Assembly (NCBI GenBank): GCA_052115395.1
Contig: JBFRGO010000002.1
DNA: 64,000 bases
Origin: Noviluteimonas sp052115395
Lineage (GTDB): Bacteria; Pseudomonadota; Gammaproteobacteria; Xanthomonadales; Xanthomonadaceae
Reading direction: 5' to 3' (one strand)
Position numbers and translations under genes: made by a program. Of this stretch, positions 1-7,457 are shown one piece after another; within the stretch, counting starts at the first letter, position 1; every line of letters starts with the position of its first letter. The notes under the pieces are model-generated. The model did no database searches. It saw only the letters and a program-made list of their open reading frames with translations, and was not told where the DNA came from.

Positions 1-350
1 GCATCGACGATCACGCCCGAGCCCAGCGACTGGTTGATCCGTTCCTGCGGCACCTGCGGGAACAGGCGGCGGAACACCGGATCGTCGGCGAAGGGATTGC
101 GCACGCGCACGCGTTGCTTGGTATGCACGCTCACCACCGCGGGCGTGACCTTCTCCAGCATCGGCGCCAGCGACGGCAGCGCCTGGCCATCCACGGCGGT
201 CGGCAACGCGGCCACCAGCGGCACGGCGGCGGGCGCCGGTTCGGCCATCGCGGGGGATTGCAGTCCTTCGCGCATCGCAGTCGCCGCGAAGCCGCCGAAA
301 CCAGCGGCGATCGTGAGGGCGGCGAGCGTTTTCAGGGGAGCATGGCGCAT
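1..350 (-). CDS. Do-family (HtrA/DegQ-like) periplasmic serine protease, N-terminal part
   Basis: Only the first 116 codons are inside the window, read leftward from the ATG at 348-350. The start has a short basic segment followed by a hydrophobic stretch (about residues 5-23), which fits a signal peptide or signal anchor. The later segments LEKVTPAVVSVHT and QSLGSGVIVDA match the opening strands of the trypsin-like domain of HtrA/DegP/DegQ proteases, which degrade or refold damaged envelope proteins. The catalytic triad and PDZ domains lie beyond position 1. The gene is divergent from the ribonucleotide reductase operon. The family call is fairly safe from these motifs. The exact paralog cannot be decided. 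Confidence 0.8.
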   Translation of the reverse strand, partial: MRHAPLKTLAALTIAAGFGGFAATAMREGLQSPAMAEPAPAAVPLVAALPTAVDGQALPSLAPMLEKVTPAVVSVHTKQRVRVRNPFADDPVFRRLFPQVPQERINQSLGSGVIVD

Positions 351-833
351 GAGTTCATTGTCCCGGGGGCAAGTGAGTCAGTGATGTGAAATCGCGGCAG
401 GCCGCCATCGAATCAAGACGTCGCTGAACAGGGGCGTATTTTTGGTCGCGTGGCCGGATGCTTGCGGACAACGCGTTTCTGCGCCTTCGGCGCGCGCATC
501 ACAGGCTCGACAAATATTTTCGCCAGCCCGTTGACACAGCTCGCGGCCGGGGCGTAGTTTCGCCTTCCGTTGCCACAACATATAGTGGTGGCAGCGTAGG
601 ACGGACCTGAATGTTGTGTTCCACGAACTTTCAGGCCCATCCACGAACACAGGCGATAACGTGACCGGAATCCCGGTTGCGTCAGGGGAAAACCAGCGTT
701 CGAAGGTGGCGAGGGATACGCCCATGGGGTGGCGTTTCCGGCTTGCTTCCGTGGAACCGGAGCGACCCGATCGCCACCAGATAAAACGATGAGAACCGGG
801 CACGACCCGGCCACGACGAGGAGATGGAGCAGC
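351..833. other. Divergent intergenic region between the protease and nrdJa
   Basis: About 480 bases with no convincing gene. Open frames crossing it are shadows or use upstream in-frame ATGs of nrdJa. It holds the NrdR-box-like pair at 573-619 and must contain promoters in both directions. No cobalamin-riboswitch B12 box was recognised, although the downstream enzyme belongs to a B12-dependent family. Confidence 0.6.
573..619 (+). promoter_or_regulatory. Pair of NrdR-box-like operators upstream of nrdJa
   Basis: Positions 573-588 read CCACAACATATAGTGG, agreeing at 13 of 16 places with the NrdR consensus ACACWATATATWGTGT. A weaker second site at 604-619 (GACCTGAATGTTGTGT) agrees at 10 of 16, mostly in its right half. 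The two sites are exactly 31 bases apart, about three helical turns, the classic spacing of paired NrdR boxes. NrdR is the ATP/dATP-sensing repressor of ribonucleotide reductase genes, and the operator lies 215-260 bases upstream of nrdJa. The sites are seen in the sequence. Regulation by NrdR is inferred. Confidence 0.72.
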
Positions 834-2987
834 ATGAGCACGGTGCGCCTCGAGGCGGTCAAGATGGACAACGCAGCGCAGGAGATCCCGATGCAGCCGG
901 CCTCGGCCGACATCTGGGACAAGAAGTACCGGCTGAAGACGAAGTCGGGTGAAGCGATCGATGCCGACATCGACGGCACCTACCAGCGTGTCGCCAGGGC
1001 GCTGGCCGAAGCCGAGGGTTCGCCCGAGAAGCAGAAGTACTGGCACGAGCGTTTCGTCTGGGCGCTGCGCCGCGGTGCGATTCCCGCCGGCCGCATCACG
1101 TCCAACGCAGGCGCCCTGGAACACAAGCCGGCCACCTCGACGATCAACTGCACGGTCTCCGGCACGATCGAAGACTCGATGGACGGCATCCTGGAGAAGG
1201 TGCACGAAGCGGGCCTGACGCTGAAGGCCGGTTGCGGCATCGGCTATGAATTCTCGACGCTGCGCCCGCGAGGCGCGTTCGTCGCCGGCGCCGGCGCCTA
1301 CACGTCGGGCCCGATGTCCTTCATGGATATCTACGACAAGATGTGTTTCACCGTCTCCTCGGCCGGTGGCCGTCGTGGCGCGCAGATGGGCACCTTCGAC
1401 GTCTCGCACCCCGACGTGAAGGACTTCATCCGTGCCAAGCGCGAAGACGGGCGCCTGCGCCAGTTCAACCTCTCGCTGCTGATCACCGACGGCTTCATGG
1501 AAGCGGTGGAAAACGACGCCGACTGGCCGCTGGTCTTCCCGGTCAACGCCAAGGAACAGGGCGACATCGACCTGGCCGACGCGCAGACGGTGGTCTGGCG
1601 CGAATGGCCCACGCACAAGAACTACATCGTGCGCGAAGACGGCCTGGTCGCCTGCCGCATCTACGGCCACATCCGCGCGCGGCACCTGTGGGACATGATC
1701 ATGGTCTCGACGTACGACTACGCCGAGCCGGGCTTCATCCTGATCGACCGCGTCAACGAGATGAACAACAACTGGTGGTGCGAGAATATCCGCGCGACCA
1801 ACCCCTGCGGCGAACAACCGCTGCCGGCCTACGGCGCATGCCTGCTGGGCTCGGTGAACCTGACCAAGTTCGTGCGCAACGCCTTCACCGACCAGGCCGA
1901 ATTCGACTGGGAGGAATACAAGGAAGTCGTGCGCGTGTTCACCCGCATGCTCGACAACGTGGTCGAAGTGAACGGCCTGCCGTTGCAGCAGCAGCGCGAC
2001 GAGATCATGCGCAAGCGCCGCCACGGCATGGGCTTTTTGGGCCTGGGCAGCACGATGACGATGCTGCGCATGAAGTACGGCTCGCCCGAATCCTGCGAAT
2101 TCACCGACCGCATCGCCCGCGACATGGCCGTGGCCGGCTGGGAAATGGGCCTGGTGCTCTCCAAGGAAAAGGGTGCCGCCCCGATCATGGAAGAGCGCTT
2201 CCCGGTGACCGCCGAGATGCTGCGCAAGCGCCCCGAGATGGTGCGCGATGGCTGGAAGATCGGCCAGGACATCGAAGGCAAGGTGCTGCACGCCAAGTAC
2301 TCGCGCTACATGCAGCGCGTGGCCGAAGTGGCGCCGGAACTGGTGGACGAGCTGGCCGAAGTCGGCGCGCGCTTCACCCACCACTCCTCGATCGCCCCGA
2401 CCGGCACGATCTCGCTGTCGCTGGCCAACAACGCCTCCAACGGCATCGAGCCCTCGTTCGCGCACCACTACAGCCGCAACGTGATCCGCGAAGGCAAGAA
2501 GACCAAGGAGAAGGTGGACGTCTATTCCTTCGAACTGCTGGCCTACCGCGAGCTGGTCAACGCCAAGGCCATGCCTTTCTCGGACGAAGCCGGCGCCAAG
2601 CTTCCCGACTACTTCATCTCCGCCGACGACATCTCGCCGAAGGAACACGTCGACGTCCAGGCCGCCGCCCAGAAGTGGGTGGACTCCTCGATCTCCAAGA
2701 CGGCCAACGTCCCCACGGACTACCCGTACGAAGACTTCAAGGACATCTACCGCTACGCCCACCAGCAAGGCCTGAAGGGCTGCACCACCTTCCGCTTCAA
2801 CCCCGCCGCCTTCCAGGGCGTGCTGGTGAAGGAAGCGGACCTGGAGAACACGACCTACCGTTTCGAGCTGGAAGACGGCTCGGTCCTGGAGGTCAAGGGC
2901 AACGAGCAGATCGAGTACGACGGCGAGATGCACACCGCCGCCAACCTGTTCGATGCACTCAAGGAAGGGTATTACGGGAAGTTTTGA
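834..2987 (+). CDS. nrdJa: Adenosylcobalamin-dependent (class II) ribonucleotide reductase, catalytic part
   Basis: This 717-residue protein reduces ribonucleotides to deoxyribonucleotides using a B12-derived thiyl radical. The catalytic core NPCGE gives N323, C325 and E327. The redox-pair cysteines are C106 (INCTVSG) and C336 (ACLLGSVNL). The family signature GCGIGYEFSTLRPRG follows C106. The start at 834 gives the usual MSTVRLEAV opening and has AGGAG at 819-823; an in-frame ATG at 789 would add 15 unlikely residues. The chain ends without the C-terminal TSCPD/cysteine tail, which is encoded separately by the gene at 3689. This resembles the split NrdJa/NrdJb arrangement of pseudomonads. 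Two NrdR-box-like sites lie upstream. Confidence 0.93.
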   Translation: MSTVRLEAVKMDNAAQEIPMQPASADIWDKKYRLKTKSGEAIDADIDGTYQRVARALAEAEGSPEKQKYWHERFVWALRRGAIPAGRITSNAGALEHKPATSTINCTVSGTIEDSMDGILEKVHEAGLTLKAGCGIGYEFSTLRPRGAFVAGAGAYTSGPMSFMDIYDKMCFTVSSAGGRRGAQMGTFDVSHPDVKDFIRAKREDGRLRQFNLSLLITDGFMEAVENDADWPLVFPVNAKEQGDIDLADAQTVVWREWPTHKNYIVREDGLVACRIYGHIRARHLWDMIMVSTYDYAEPGFILIDRVNEMNNNWWCENIRATNPCGEQPLPAYGACLLGSVNLTKFVRNAFTDQAEFDWEEYKEVVRVFTRMLDNVVEVNGLPLQQQRDEIMRKRRHGMGFLGLGSTMTMLRMKYGSPESCEFTDRIARDMAVAGWEMGLVLSKEKGAAPIMEERFPVTAEMLRKRPEMVRDGWKIGQDIEGKVLHAKYSRYMQRVAEVAPELVDELAEVGARFTHHSSIAPTGTISLSLANNASNGIEPSFAHHYSRNVIREGKKTKEKVDVYSFELLAYRELVNAKAMPFSDEAGAKLPDYFISADDISPKEHVDVQAAAQKWVDSSISKTANVPTDYPYEDFKDIYRYAHQQGLKGCTTFRFNPAAFQGVLVKEADLENTTYRFELEDGSVLEVKGNEQIEYDGEMHTAANLFDALKEGYYGKF

Positions 2988-3079
2988 GGAACACCGACAG
3001 AGCGTCTCGACTACTTGTTCACGCACGTGACGGGTATAGGATCGCGTTGTTCCACAAACCTGGCCAACGAGGAGCACCA

Positions 3080-3625
3080 ATGAGCAACGGCAACGGGGTC
3101 ACGGCGACCCTTTCCAACGCCGCCGATACGGTGGTCGAGACCGCCAAGTCCGTCGCCAAGCGCGCGGGCAAGGCAGTGTCGGGCGCGAAGAAGACGGCAT
3201 CCAAGGCGGCCAAGTCCGCCAAGAAGGCCGTGACCAAGGCGAAGAAGAAGCTCTCCGCTGCGAGCGCGGCGGCGAAGAAGGAAGCCGCAACGCTGAAGCG
3301 CAAGGTGGCCGGCAAGAAGGCCGCCGCCAAGCGCGCGGCGAAGAAGACCGGTCGCAAGGCTGCCAACAAGAAGGCCTCGACCAAGCGCGCAGTCAAGAAG
3401 ACGGCGAAGAAAGTCGGGCGGAAGGTCGCCGCGACCAAGCGCGCGGTCAAGAAGACGGCGAAGAAGGTCGGCCGCAAGGTCGCCGCCAAGAAGGGCGCAG
3501 TGAAGCGCGCCACGAAGAAAACGGCGCGCAAGACCTCGGCCCGCAAGGCGCCCGCCCGCAAGACCGCTGCCAAGAAGACCGGCGCTCGCAAGACCGCCCG
3601 CAAGACGGCGCGCAAGAGCGCGTAA
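3080..3625 (+). CDS. Histone H1-like Lys/Ala-rich DNA-binding protein
   Basis: This 181-residue, extremely basic protein is dominated by KKTAKK, KRAVKK, GRKVAA and ARKTA repeats, like eukaryotic H1 tails and bacterial AlgP/HctB-type proteins. The first 30 residues (SNGNGVTATLSNAADTVVE) are non-repetitive. It probably coats or bends DNA non-specifically. GAGGAGC at 3069-3075 supports the ATG at 3080. The gene lies between the two halves of the class II reductase, 92 bases after nrdJa, and ends just before a strong terminator-like hairpin. The repeat-rich DNA can expand or contract by slippage. The chromatin role is known only for the family. Confidence 0.88.
   Translation: MSNGNGVTATLSNAADTVVETAKSVAKRAGKAVSGAKKTASKAAKSAKKAVTKAKKKLSAASAAAKKEAATLKRKVAGKKAAAKRAAKKTGRKAANKKASTKRAVKKTAKKVGRKVAATKRAVKKTAKKVGRKVAAKKGAVKRATKKTARKTSARKAPARKTAAKKTGARKTARKTARKSA
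3383..3490 (+). repeat. 54-bp tandem direct repeat inside the H1-like gene
   Basis: Two adjacent 54-base units begin at 3383 and 3437. Both start AAGCGCGC and encode KRAVKKTAKKVGRKVAA. They differ at a few bases, mainly synonymous. Unequal crossing-over here would change protein length in 18-residue steps. Confidence 0.85.
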
Positions 3626-3634
3626 GCGACAACG

Positions 3635-3665
3635 TCCCCTCCCGGCGAACGGGAGGGGATTTTTT
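3635..3665 (+). terminator. Rho-independent terminator between the H1-like gene and nrdJb
   Basis: The stem TCCCCTCCCG (3635-3644) pairs with CGGGAGGGGA (3650-3659) around the loop GCGAA and is followed by six T residues (3660-3665). It sits only 24 bases before the nrdJb ATG, so it should end or attenuate the nrdJa-H1 transcript within what would otherwise be one operon. Confidence 0.85.
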
Positions 3666-3688
3666 GGAACCAAATTCAGAGAACGCAC

Positions 3689-4471
3689 ATGGCCGTCAAA
3701 ATCGACAAGAAGATCAAGGGCTACGCCGTCATCAGCGCGGAAGACAAGGCACGCGAGGCGAAAGCCGACGCAGTGGCCCGCGCCACGCTGGAAGCGGAGC
3801 TCCCGACGGCCGACGTGATCCAGATGCACGAGCGCATCGAGCGCCCGGAGGTGCTGATCGGCAGCACCTACAAGATCAAGTCGCCGCTGGTCGAACACGC
3901 CATGTACGTGACGCTCAACGACATCGTGCTCAACGCCGGCACCGAACACGAACTGCGCCGCCCGTTCGAGATCTTCATCAACTCCAAGTCGATGGAGCAC
4001 TTCCAGTGGATCGTCGCGCTCACGCGCATCATGTCGGCCGTGTTCCGCAAGGGCGGCGACGTGACGTTCCTGGTGGAAGAAATGAAGGCGGTGTTCGACC
4101 CCCGTGGCGGCTACTTCAAGGCCGGCGGCGTCTACATGCCGTCCCTGGTGGCCGAACTCGGCGCGATCGTCGAAGACCACATGAAGTCCATCGGCCTGAT
4201 CCACGACCCCGAGATGAGCCCGGCGCAGCGCGCCCTCATCGCCGAAAAGCGCGCGGCCTACGAGAACCGCGGCTCAAAAAAAAACAGTGAAGTGAGCCTG
4301 GGCCTGGCGACGGGCAGCGACGCACGCACGGAAGAAGTGATCGAAGTGACGGGCGACGGCGCGAGTTTTCCGCCGAGCGCGACGATGTGCCATAAGTGCA
4401 GCACGAAGGCCGTGGTGATCATGGATGGGTGTGCGACTTGCTTGAATTGTGGGTACAGCAAGTGCGGGTGA
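3689..4471 (+). CDS. nrdJb: TSCPD-domain protein, C-terminal part of split class II ribonucleotide reductase
   Basis: This 260-residue protein carries the TSCPD-like region that in single-chain class II reductases follows the barrel. It includes segments such as RRPFEIFINSKSMEH and ALTRIMSAVFRKGGD. It ends in a cysteine-rich tail (CHKC, then CATC, NCGYSKC) of the kind that re-reduces the active-site disulfide. It resembles pseudomonad NrdJb, here somewhat longer. It probably joins NrdJa to make the functional enzyme. The start ATG is weakly supported by a ribosome site but gives the family's usual MAVKI opening. A strong terminator lies immediately upstream, so it may use its own promoter or depend on read-through. 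Confidence 0.87.
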   Translation: MAVKIDKKIKGYAVISAEDKAREAKADAVARATLEAELPTADVIQMHERIERPEVLIGSTYKIKSPLVEHAMYVTLNDIVLNAGTEHELRRPFEIFINSKSMEHFQWIVALTRIMSAVFRKGGDVTFLVEEMKAVFDPRGGYFKAGGVYMPSLVAELGAIVEDHMKSIGLIHDPEMSPAQRALIAEKRAAYENRGSKKNSEVSLGLATGSDARTEEVIEVTGDGASFPPSATMCHKCSTKAVVIMDGCATCLNCGYSKCG

Positions 4472-4521
4472 TGCCCGGTTGACGTCCTCGGTGGGTAATC
4501 GAGGCTATGAGATCGATACAC

Positions 4522-4547
4522 GAGGGACTCCAGGCGAGTCCCTCTTT
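4522..4547 (+). terminator. Terminator downstream of nrdJb
   Basis: The stem GAGGGACT (4522-4529) pairs with AGTCCCTC (4537-4544) around a 7-base loop, followed by TTT. Confidence 0.7.
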
Positions 4548-4970
4548 CGTTTGTGGGTACGGCCCTCACAAGATCCCAAACAGGTTGCCCACTGGAACAA
4601 TTACGTTCCCTCGCTCCCTGGCGGAGACTCCGCCCTGCAACCTCGCTACGGCACGTCGGAAAAGCCTGAAGGCGAATCCGAAACGTGAAGTGATCAGTCT
4701 GTTGGATCGTGCGCTTGCGTCTGATCCCGCTCGGCAAGCGGCAGGCGCACGATCCACCTCGGAGTTTCAAATCTCCGAACGCCGATCCGCAACAAACAGC
4801 CGCGAGGCCTGAAGATCGCACCGCACGCTTTCGTCTTGCCCGTCACGCGATTGCGCTCGCATCGCATTTCCCGACAGAGTGAGCAGTGCGCCGCCAGCTA
4901 GCTTGTTAGCGTATCTCGCAGGTTCGGCGCCGGTCTGCGTGAACCAACCGCATGAAATGAGGAGCGCGAT
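4548..4970. other. Non-coding stretch with inverted repeats
   Basis: About 420 bases with no open frame that looks coding. Its composition is less G+C-rich than its neighbours. It holds a long inverted repeat (4704-4755) and a small stem CGGAG...CTCCG at 4760-4777. A good ribosome site (AGGAG, 4960-4964) at its end serves the next gene. Confidence 0.5.
4704..4755. repeat. Long inverted repeat
   Basis: GGATCGTGCGC (4704-4714) is perfectly repeated in inverted form as GCGCACGATCC (4745-4755). Nested inside are complementary segments around GCTTGC (4713-4718) and GCAAGC (4734-4739). The whole could fold into an extended hairpin with no T-tract, so it is not a typical terminator. Confidence 0.7.
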
Positions 4971-5447
4971 ATGGTCTTGCTCGATGCATGCGTCCCGCCC
5001 CCGCGCATGGAAGAGAGTACGCCCCAGAAAACCTCCGGATGCCCTTCAGCCGGGCCGGTCACTCTGGTGCGCGGCGGGAAAATCGAGCGCGACAACGAGG
5101 CAGAGGCGCTGGTCGCCGGGATTTGGGACGACATCGTTGCCCATATCAAGGACGTGCTGAAGGGTGATGCCCACGGATACGAAAAGTATCTGGAGCTCGC
5201 GGACCCGAGTATCGAGGAAATCATCAGCAGCATCAGCAAGATCGATGAGTTGATGAACAAGATGCTTGACGGGTTTTTTCCCGGCGATTTGCCGATCGAG
5301 GTCGAGCTACAGCTGATCGACTGTCAACAATGCATCCACCTGATTCGCCGGGTTCACATCGCGTTGAAGCACGCCAACCAACCTGAGTACGACGACATCA
5401 TGCACAAGCTCAGGTGCCACAGCGGATCCCACCACGATCACGAGTGA
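4971..5447 (+). CDS. Hypothetical helical protein with His-rich C-terminus
   Basis: This 158-residue soluble protein has no family I can name. From about residue 45 it is acidic and helix-prone (NEAEALVAGIWDDIVAHIKD; EEIISSISKIDELMNKM). It ends with CQQCIHLIRRVHIAL and a His-rich tail SGSHHDHE, which might bind metal. The ATG at 4971 has AGGAG six bases upstream. A short gene (5466) follows after 18 bases in the same direction, so the two may be co-transcribed. No signal peptide or membrane segment is seen. Confidence 0.6.
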   Translation: MVLLDACVPPPRMEESTPQKTSGCPSAGPVTLVRGGKIERDNEAEALVAGIWDDIVAHIKDVLKGDAHGYEKYLELADPSIEEIISSISKIDELMNKMLDGFFPGDLPIEVELQLIDCQQCIHLIRRVHIALKHANQPEYDDIMHKLRCHSGSHHDHE

Positions 5448-5465
5448 GAGGCAGGAACAGGAGAA

Positions 5466-5633
5466 ATGGAGATGACGATGAATGCCAACAGCACGCCCAG
5501 CCAGTCCCGCGACAAGGCCACCCGGCATGACGAAATGATCGCGCTTGCTCGCGAGATTCGTGGCGAGTTCGCAAAGCTGCATGCCCAGATGGGAAAGATT
5601 CTTGCGCGGGCGGAGCAGAAAAAGGCTGCGTAA
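5466..5633 (+). CDS. Small helical hypothetical protein
   Basis: A 55-residue basic protein whose second half is one amphipathic helix (ALAREIRGEFAKLHAQMGKIL). AGGAG stands immediately before the ATG at 5466. An internal ATG at 5478 (MNANSTPSQ) with GGAG at 5468-5471 is an equally good start. It lies just downstream of, and probably in operon with, the gene at 4971. The short length is why it is easily missed. The coding call rests on ribosome site, spacing and helical character only. Confidence 0.5.
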   Translation: MEMTMNANSTPSQSRDKATRHDEMIALAREIRGEFAKLHAQMGKILARAEQKKAA

Positions 5634-5729
5634 GAACGTTTGCTCCAGGCTCGCGAACGCGTGCCGGGACACGGGGTGTTGATGCGTAAAATGATCGGCA
5701 CCCCAAGACCCAAGACCCAGGCATCCGAA

Positions 5730-6053
5730 ATGAGTGCACCTGAAGACCGCTACGCCGACCGGCCCTTCCTCCGCTTGCTGGAGTGCCTCGCACTCGACGC
5801 TATCGATGCACTCGACCCCGACCAGCGCGCCGCCCTGGAAGAGATGGCGCCCAAACTCGCAGCGTCCCTGGGCCGCGAAGGCACATGGCAACAGATCGTC
5901 GCCGCGCAAATGAATTGGGGTGAGGGCATCGAAGTGGCGATTCGTGAACTCTGGGACCGCAATCGCGAAGTCGCGCGCGTAGAGGGGATCGAACTGACGA
6001 GTGATGAATTCGCGATGTTGTTCGCGGAGGCGAATACATCGGACGAGGAGTGA
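5730..6053 (+). CDS. Hypothetical acidic protein
   Basis: A 107-residue acidic protein beginning MSAPEDRYADRP, with alternating helical segments (LLECLALDAIDALDPDQRAALEEMAPKL would be about residues 14-41). There is no recognisable domain, signal peptide or membrane segment. The frame is open back to 5640, but the start at 5730 gives the more natural N-terminus. No strong ribosome site is seen for either start. Function unknown. Confidence 0.55.
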   Translation: MSAPEDRYADRPFLRLLECLALDAIDALDPDQRAALEEMAPKLAASLGREGTWQQIVAAQMNWGEGIEVAIRELWDRNREVARVEGIELTSDEFAMLFAEANTSDEE

Positions 6054-6357
6054 AGCGCGAGATCATCTTGCCGACGCCAGCAAAATGATCGAACGACGCA
6101 CGCTCCCGACAACGATCGGCTTCCTGCAAAGCACGCTTTGCAGCCCCCAACAACCGCTCGGGCGAAATCCCCGGATCGAAGCGACCCGCAAGGTAATGCC
6201 CCAGCGTGGGGAGTTTCAAATTTTTTTCCCAAAAAAATTTGGAACTTCACACGTTCGGGCGGCGCGCCAATGATGGAGGAAGCCCGTTCAACCGGCCCGA
6301 ACTCCGCACTGCACAACCAGCGCTAGACTCCGCAAAACGCCACCCGCGGGGAACACC
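6054..6357. other. Intergenic region with a T7/A7 palindrome and a possible decayed reading frame
   Basis: About 300 bases without a clear gene. The minus strand between about 6219 and 6060 reads as plausible protein (LPTLGHYLAGRFDPG..., then RLLGAAKRALQEAD) from a TTG, then runs into the opposite strand of the gene at 5730. It may be a decayed gene. The long A/T-cored palindrome at 6212-6246 lies at its start. Confidence 0.45.
6212..6246. repeat. Perfect A/T-cored palindrome
   Basis: CAAATTTTTTT (6217-6227) and AAAAAAATTTG (6231-6241) are exact inverted copies around CCC. Pairing extends outward to 6212/6246 with one G-T pair, giving a 16-bp stem. The runs of seven T and seven A could act as a bidirectional terminator or a DNA-bending site. 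Confidence 0.8.
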
Positions 6358-7389
6358 ATGCTCCGGTACCTGCTCGCCTTGTCGCTCGGCCTGCTCGTCG
6401 CATCCCCCGCCATCGCAGCACAGCCCACCCTCCGCGAATACCACGCGAACACCGGCCACCCCGACGCCTGGCAAGGCGGCGTCCGCATGATCCCGATCCA
6501 CACCCCGGTCGGCGACTTCAAAGTCTGGACCAAACGCGTCGGCAACAACCCCCGCATCAAGGTCCTGCTGTTGCACGGCGGCCCGGGCGCGACCCACGAA
6601 CCCTTCGAAGTCTTCGACAGCTTCCTCCCCGCCGATGGCGTGGAGTACTACTACTACGACCAACTCGGCTCCTACTACAGCGACCAGCCCGACGACCCGA
6701 AACTCCTCAACCTCGATCGCTTCGTCGACGAAGTCGAACAAGTCCGTCAGGCCCTGCACCTGGACAAGGACAACTTCTACCTCTACGGCCACTCCTGGGG
6801 CGGCATGCTCGCCATCGAGTACGCCCTCAAGCACCAGGACCACCTCAAGGGCCTGATCATTTCGAACATGGTCTCCAGCATCCCCGCTTACAACAAATAC
6901 GCGAACGACGTGCTGATGCCGGAGCTCGGCCCCGAAGCACTGGCCGAACTGCACAAACTCGACGCGGCCAAGGACTACGACAACCCGCGCTTCGAACAAC
7001 TCCTCCAGCCGCACTACGAACACCACATCCTGCGCCGCCCGATGACCGAATGGCCCGAACCGCTGCTGCGCGGCTTCGCGCGCCACCTCAACAAGAAGGT
7101 CTACGTCCCGATGCAGGGCCCGAGCGAACTCGGTGCCAGCGGCATCCTCGTCGACTGGGACCGCACGGAAGACCTGAAGAACATCACCGTGCCCACGCTC
7201 GTGATCGGCGCGCGTTACGACACCATGGACCCGAAGTACATGGAGATGATGAGCAAGAAGCTGCCGCACGGCGACTACCTCTATCTCCCCAACGGCAGCC
7301 ACTGCGCTTACTACGACGACCAGGACGCGTACTTCGCCGGCTTGCTGAAGTTCCTGCACAAGGTGGACGAGGCCAAGGCGGGCGGCTGA
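6358..7389 (+). CDS. Exported proline iminopeptidase-like alpha/beta hydrolase (S33 family)
   Basis: This 343-residue protein has a clear signal peptide (LLALSLGLLVASPAIAA, cleavage near residue 21), so it acts outside the cytoplasm. It has the proline-iminopeptidase marks: HGGPG at residues 74-78 (oxyanion side) and the nucleophile elbow GHSWGG with Ser146. ARYDTMDP and NGSHC supply the expected Asp and His. Such enzymes remove N-terminal proline or related residues from peptides, or hydrolyse amides. The family is clear; the substrate is not. It is transcribed alone, with GGGG at 6349-6352 before the start. Confidence 0.88.
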   Translation: MLRYLLALSLGLLVASPAIAAQPTLREYHANTGHPDAWQGGVRMIPIHTPVGDFKVWTKRVGNNPRIKVLLLHGGPGATHEPFEVFDSFLPADGVEYYYYDQLGSYYSDQPDDPKLLNLDRFVDEVEQVRQALHLDKDNFYLYGHSWGGMLAIEYALKHQDHLKGLIISNMVSSIPAYNKYANDVLMPELGPEALAELHKLDAAKDYDNPRFEQLLQPHYEHHILRRPMTEWPEPLLRGFARHLNKKVYVPMQGPSELGASGILVDWDRTEDLKNITVPTLVIGARYDTMDPKYMEMMSKKLPHGDYLYLPNGSHCAYYDDQDAYFAGLLKFLHKVDEAKAGG

Positions 7390-7457
7390 TTGCCCGCCAG
7401 ATCGCCCGCTAGAATGCGCTCGACCGGCATGGGGGCCGGCGTGTTCCAGGGGGCTCC

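Noticed and set aside
351..833. Cobalamin riboswitch upstream of a B12-dependent reductase
   Set aside because: No B12-box-like core or matching stem pattern was recognised; NrdR boxes explain regulation better. A covariance-model search would decide.
378..3080. 900-residue open frame on the minus strand opposite nrdJa
   Set aside because: Shadow of high-GC coding DNA; His/Val/Arg/Ala-rich low-quality protein; nrdJa on the plus strand has clear catalytic motifs.
3383..3490. Tandem repeat as a CRISPR or VNTR array
   Set aside because: Only two units, in frame within a basic protein gene, with no spacers.
1343..3625. 760-residue plus-strand frame running through nrdJa into the H1-like gene
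   Set aside because: Its first two thirds are Arg/Ala/Pro-rich shadow of nrdJa; only the end from 3080 (with ribosome site) is real.
4258..4821. 187-residue minus-strand frame over the nrdJb end
   Set aside because: No ribosome site, mixed composition, overlaps terminator and inverted repeat.
5800..6219. 139-residue minus-strand gene
   Set aside because: Only the first third is protein-like; the rest is shadow of the gene at 5730. Kept as a possible remnant in the findings.
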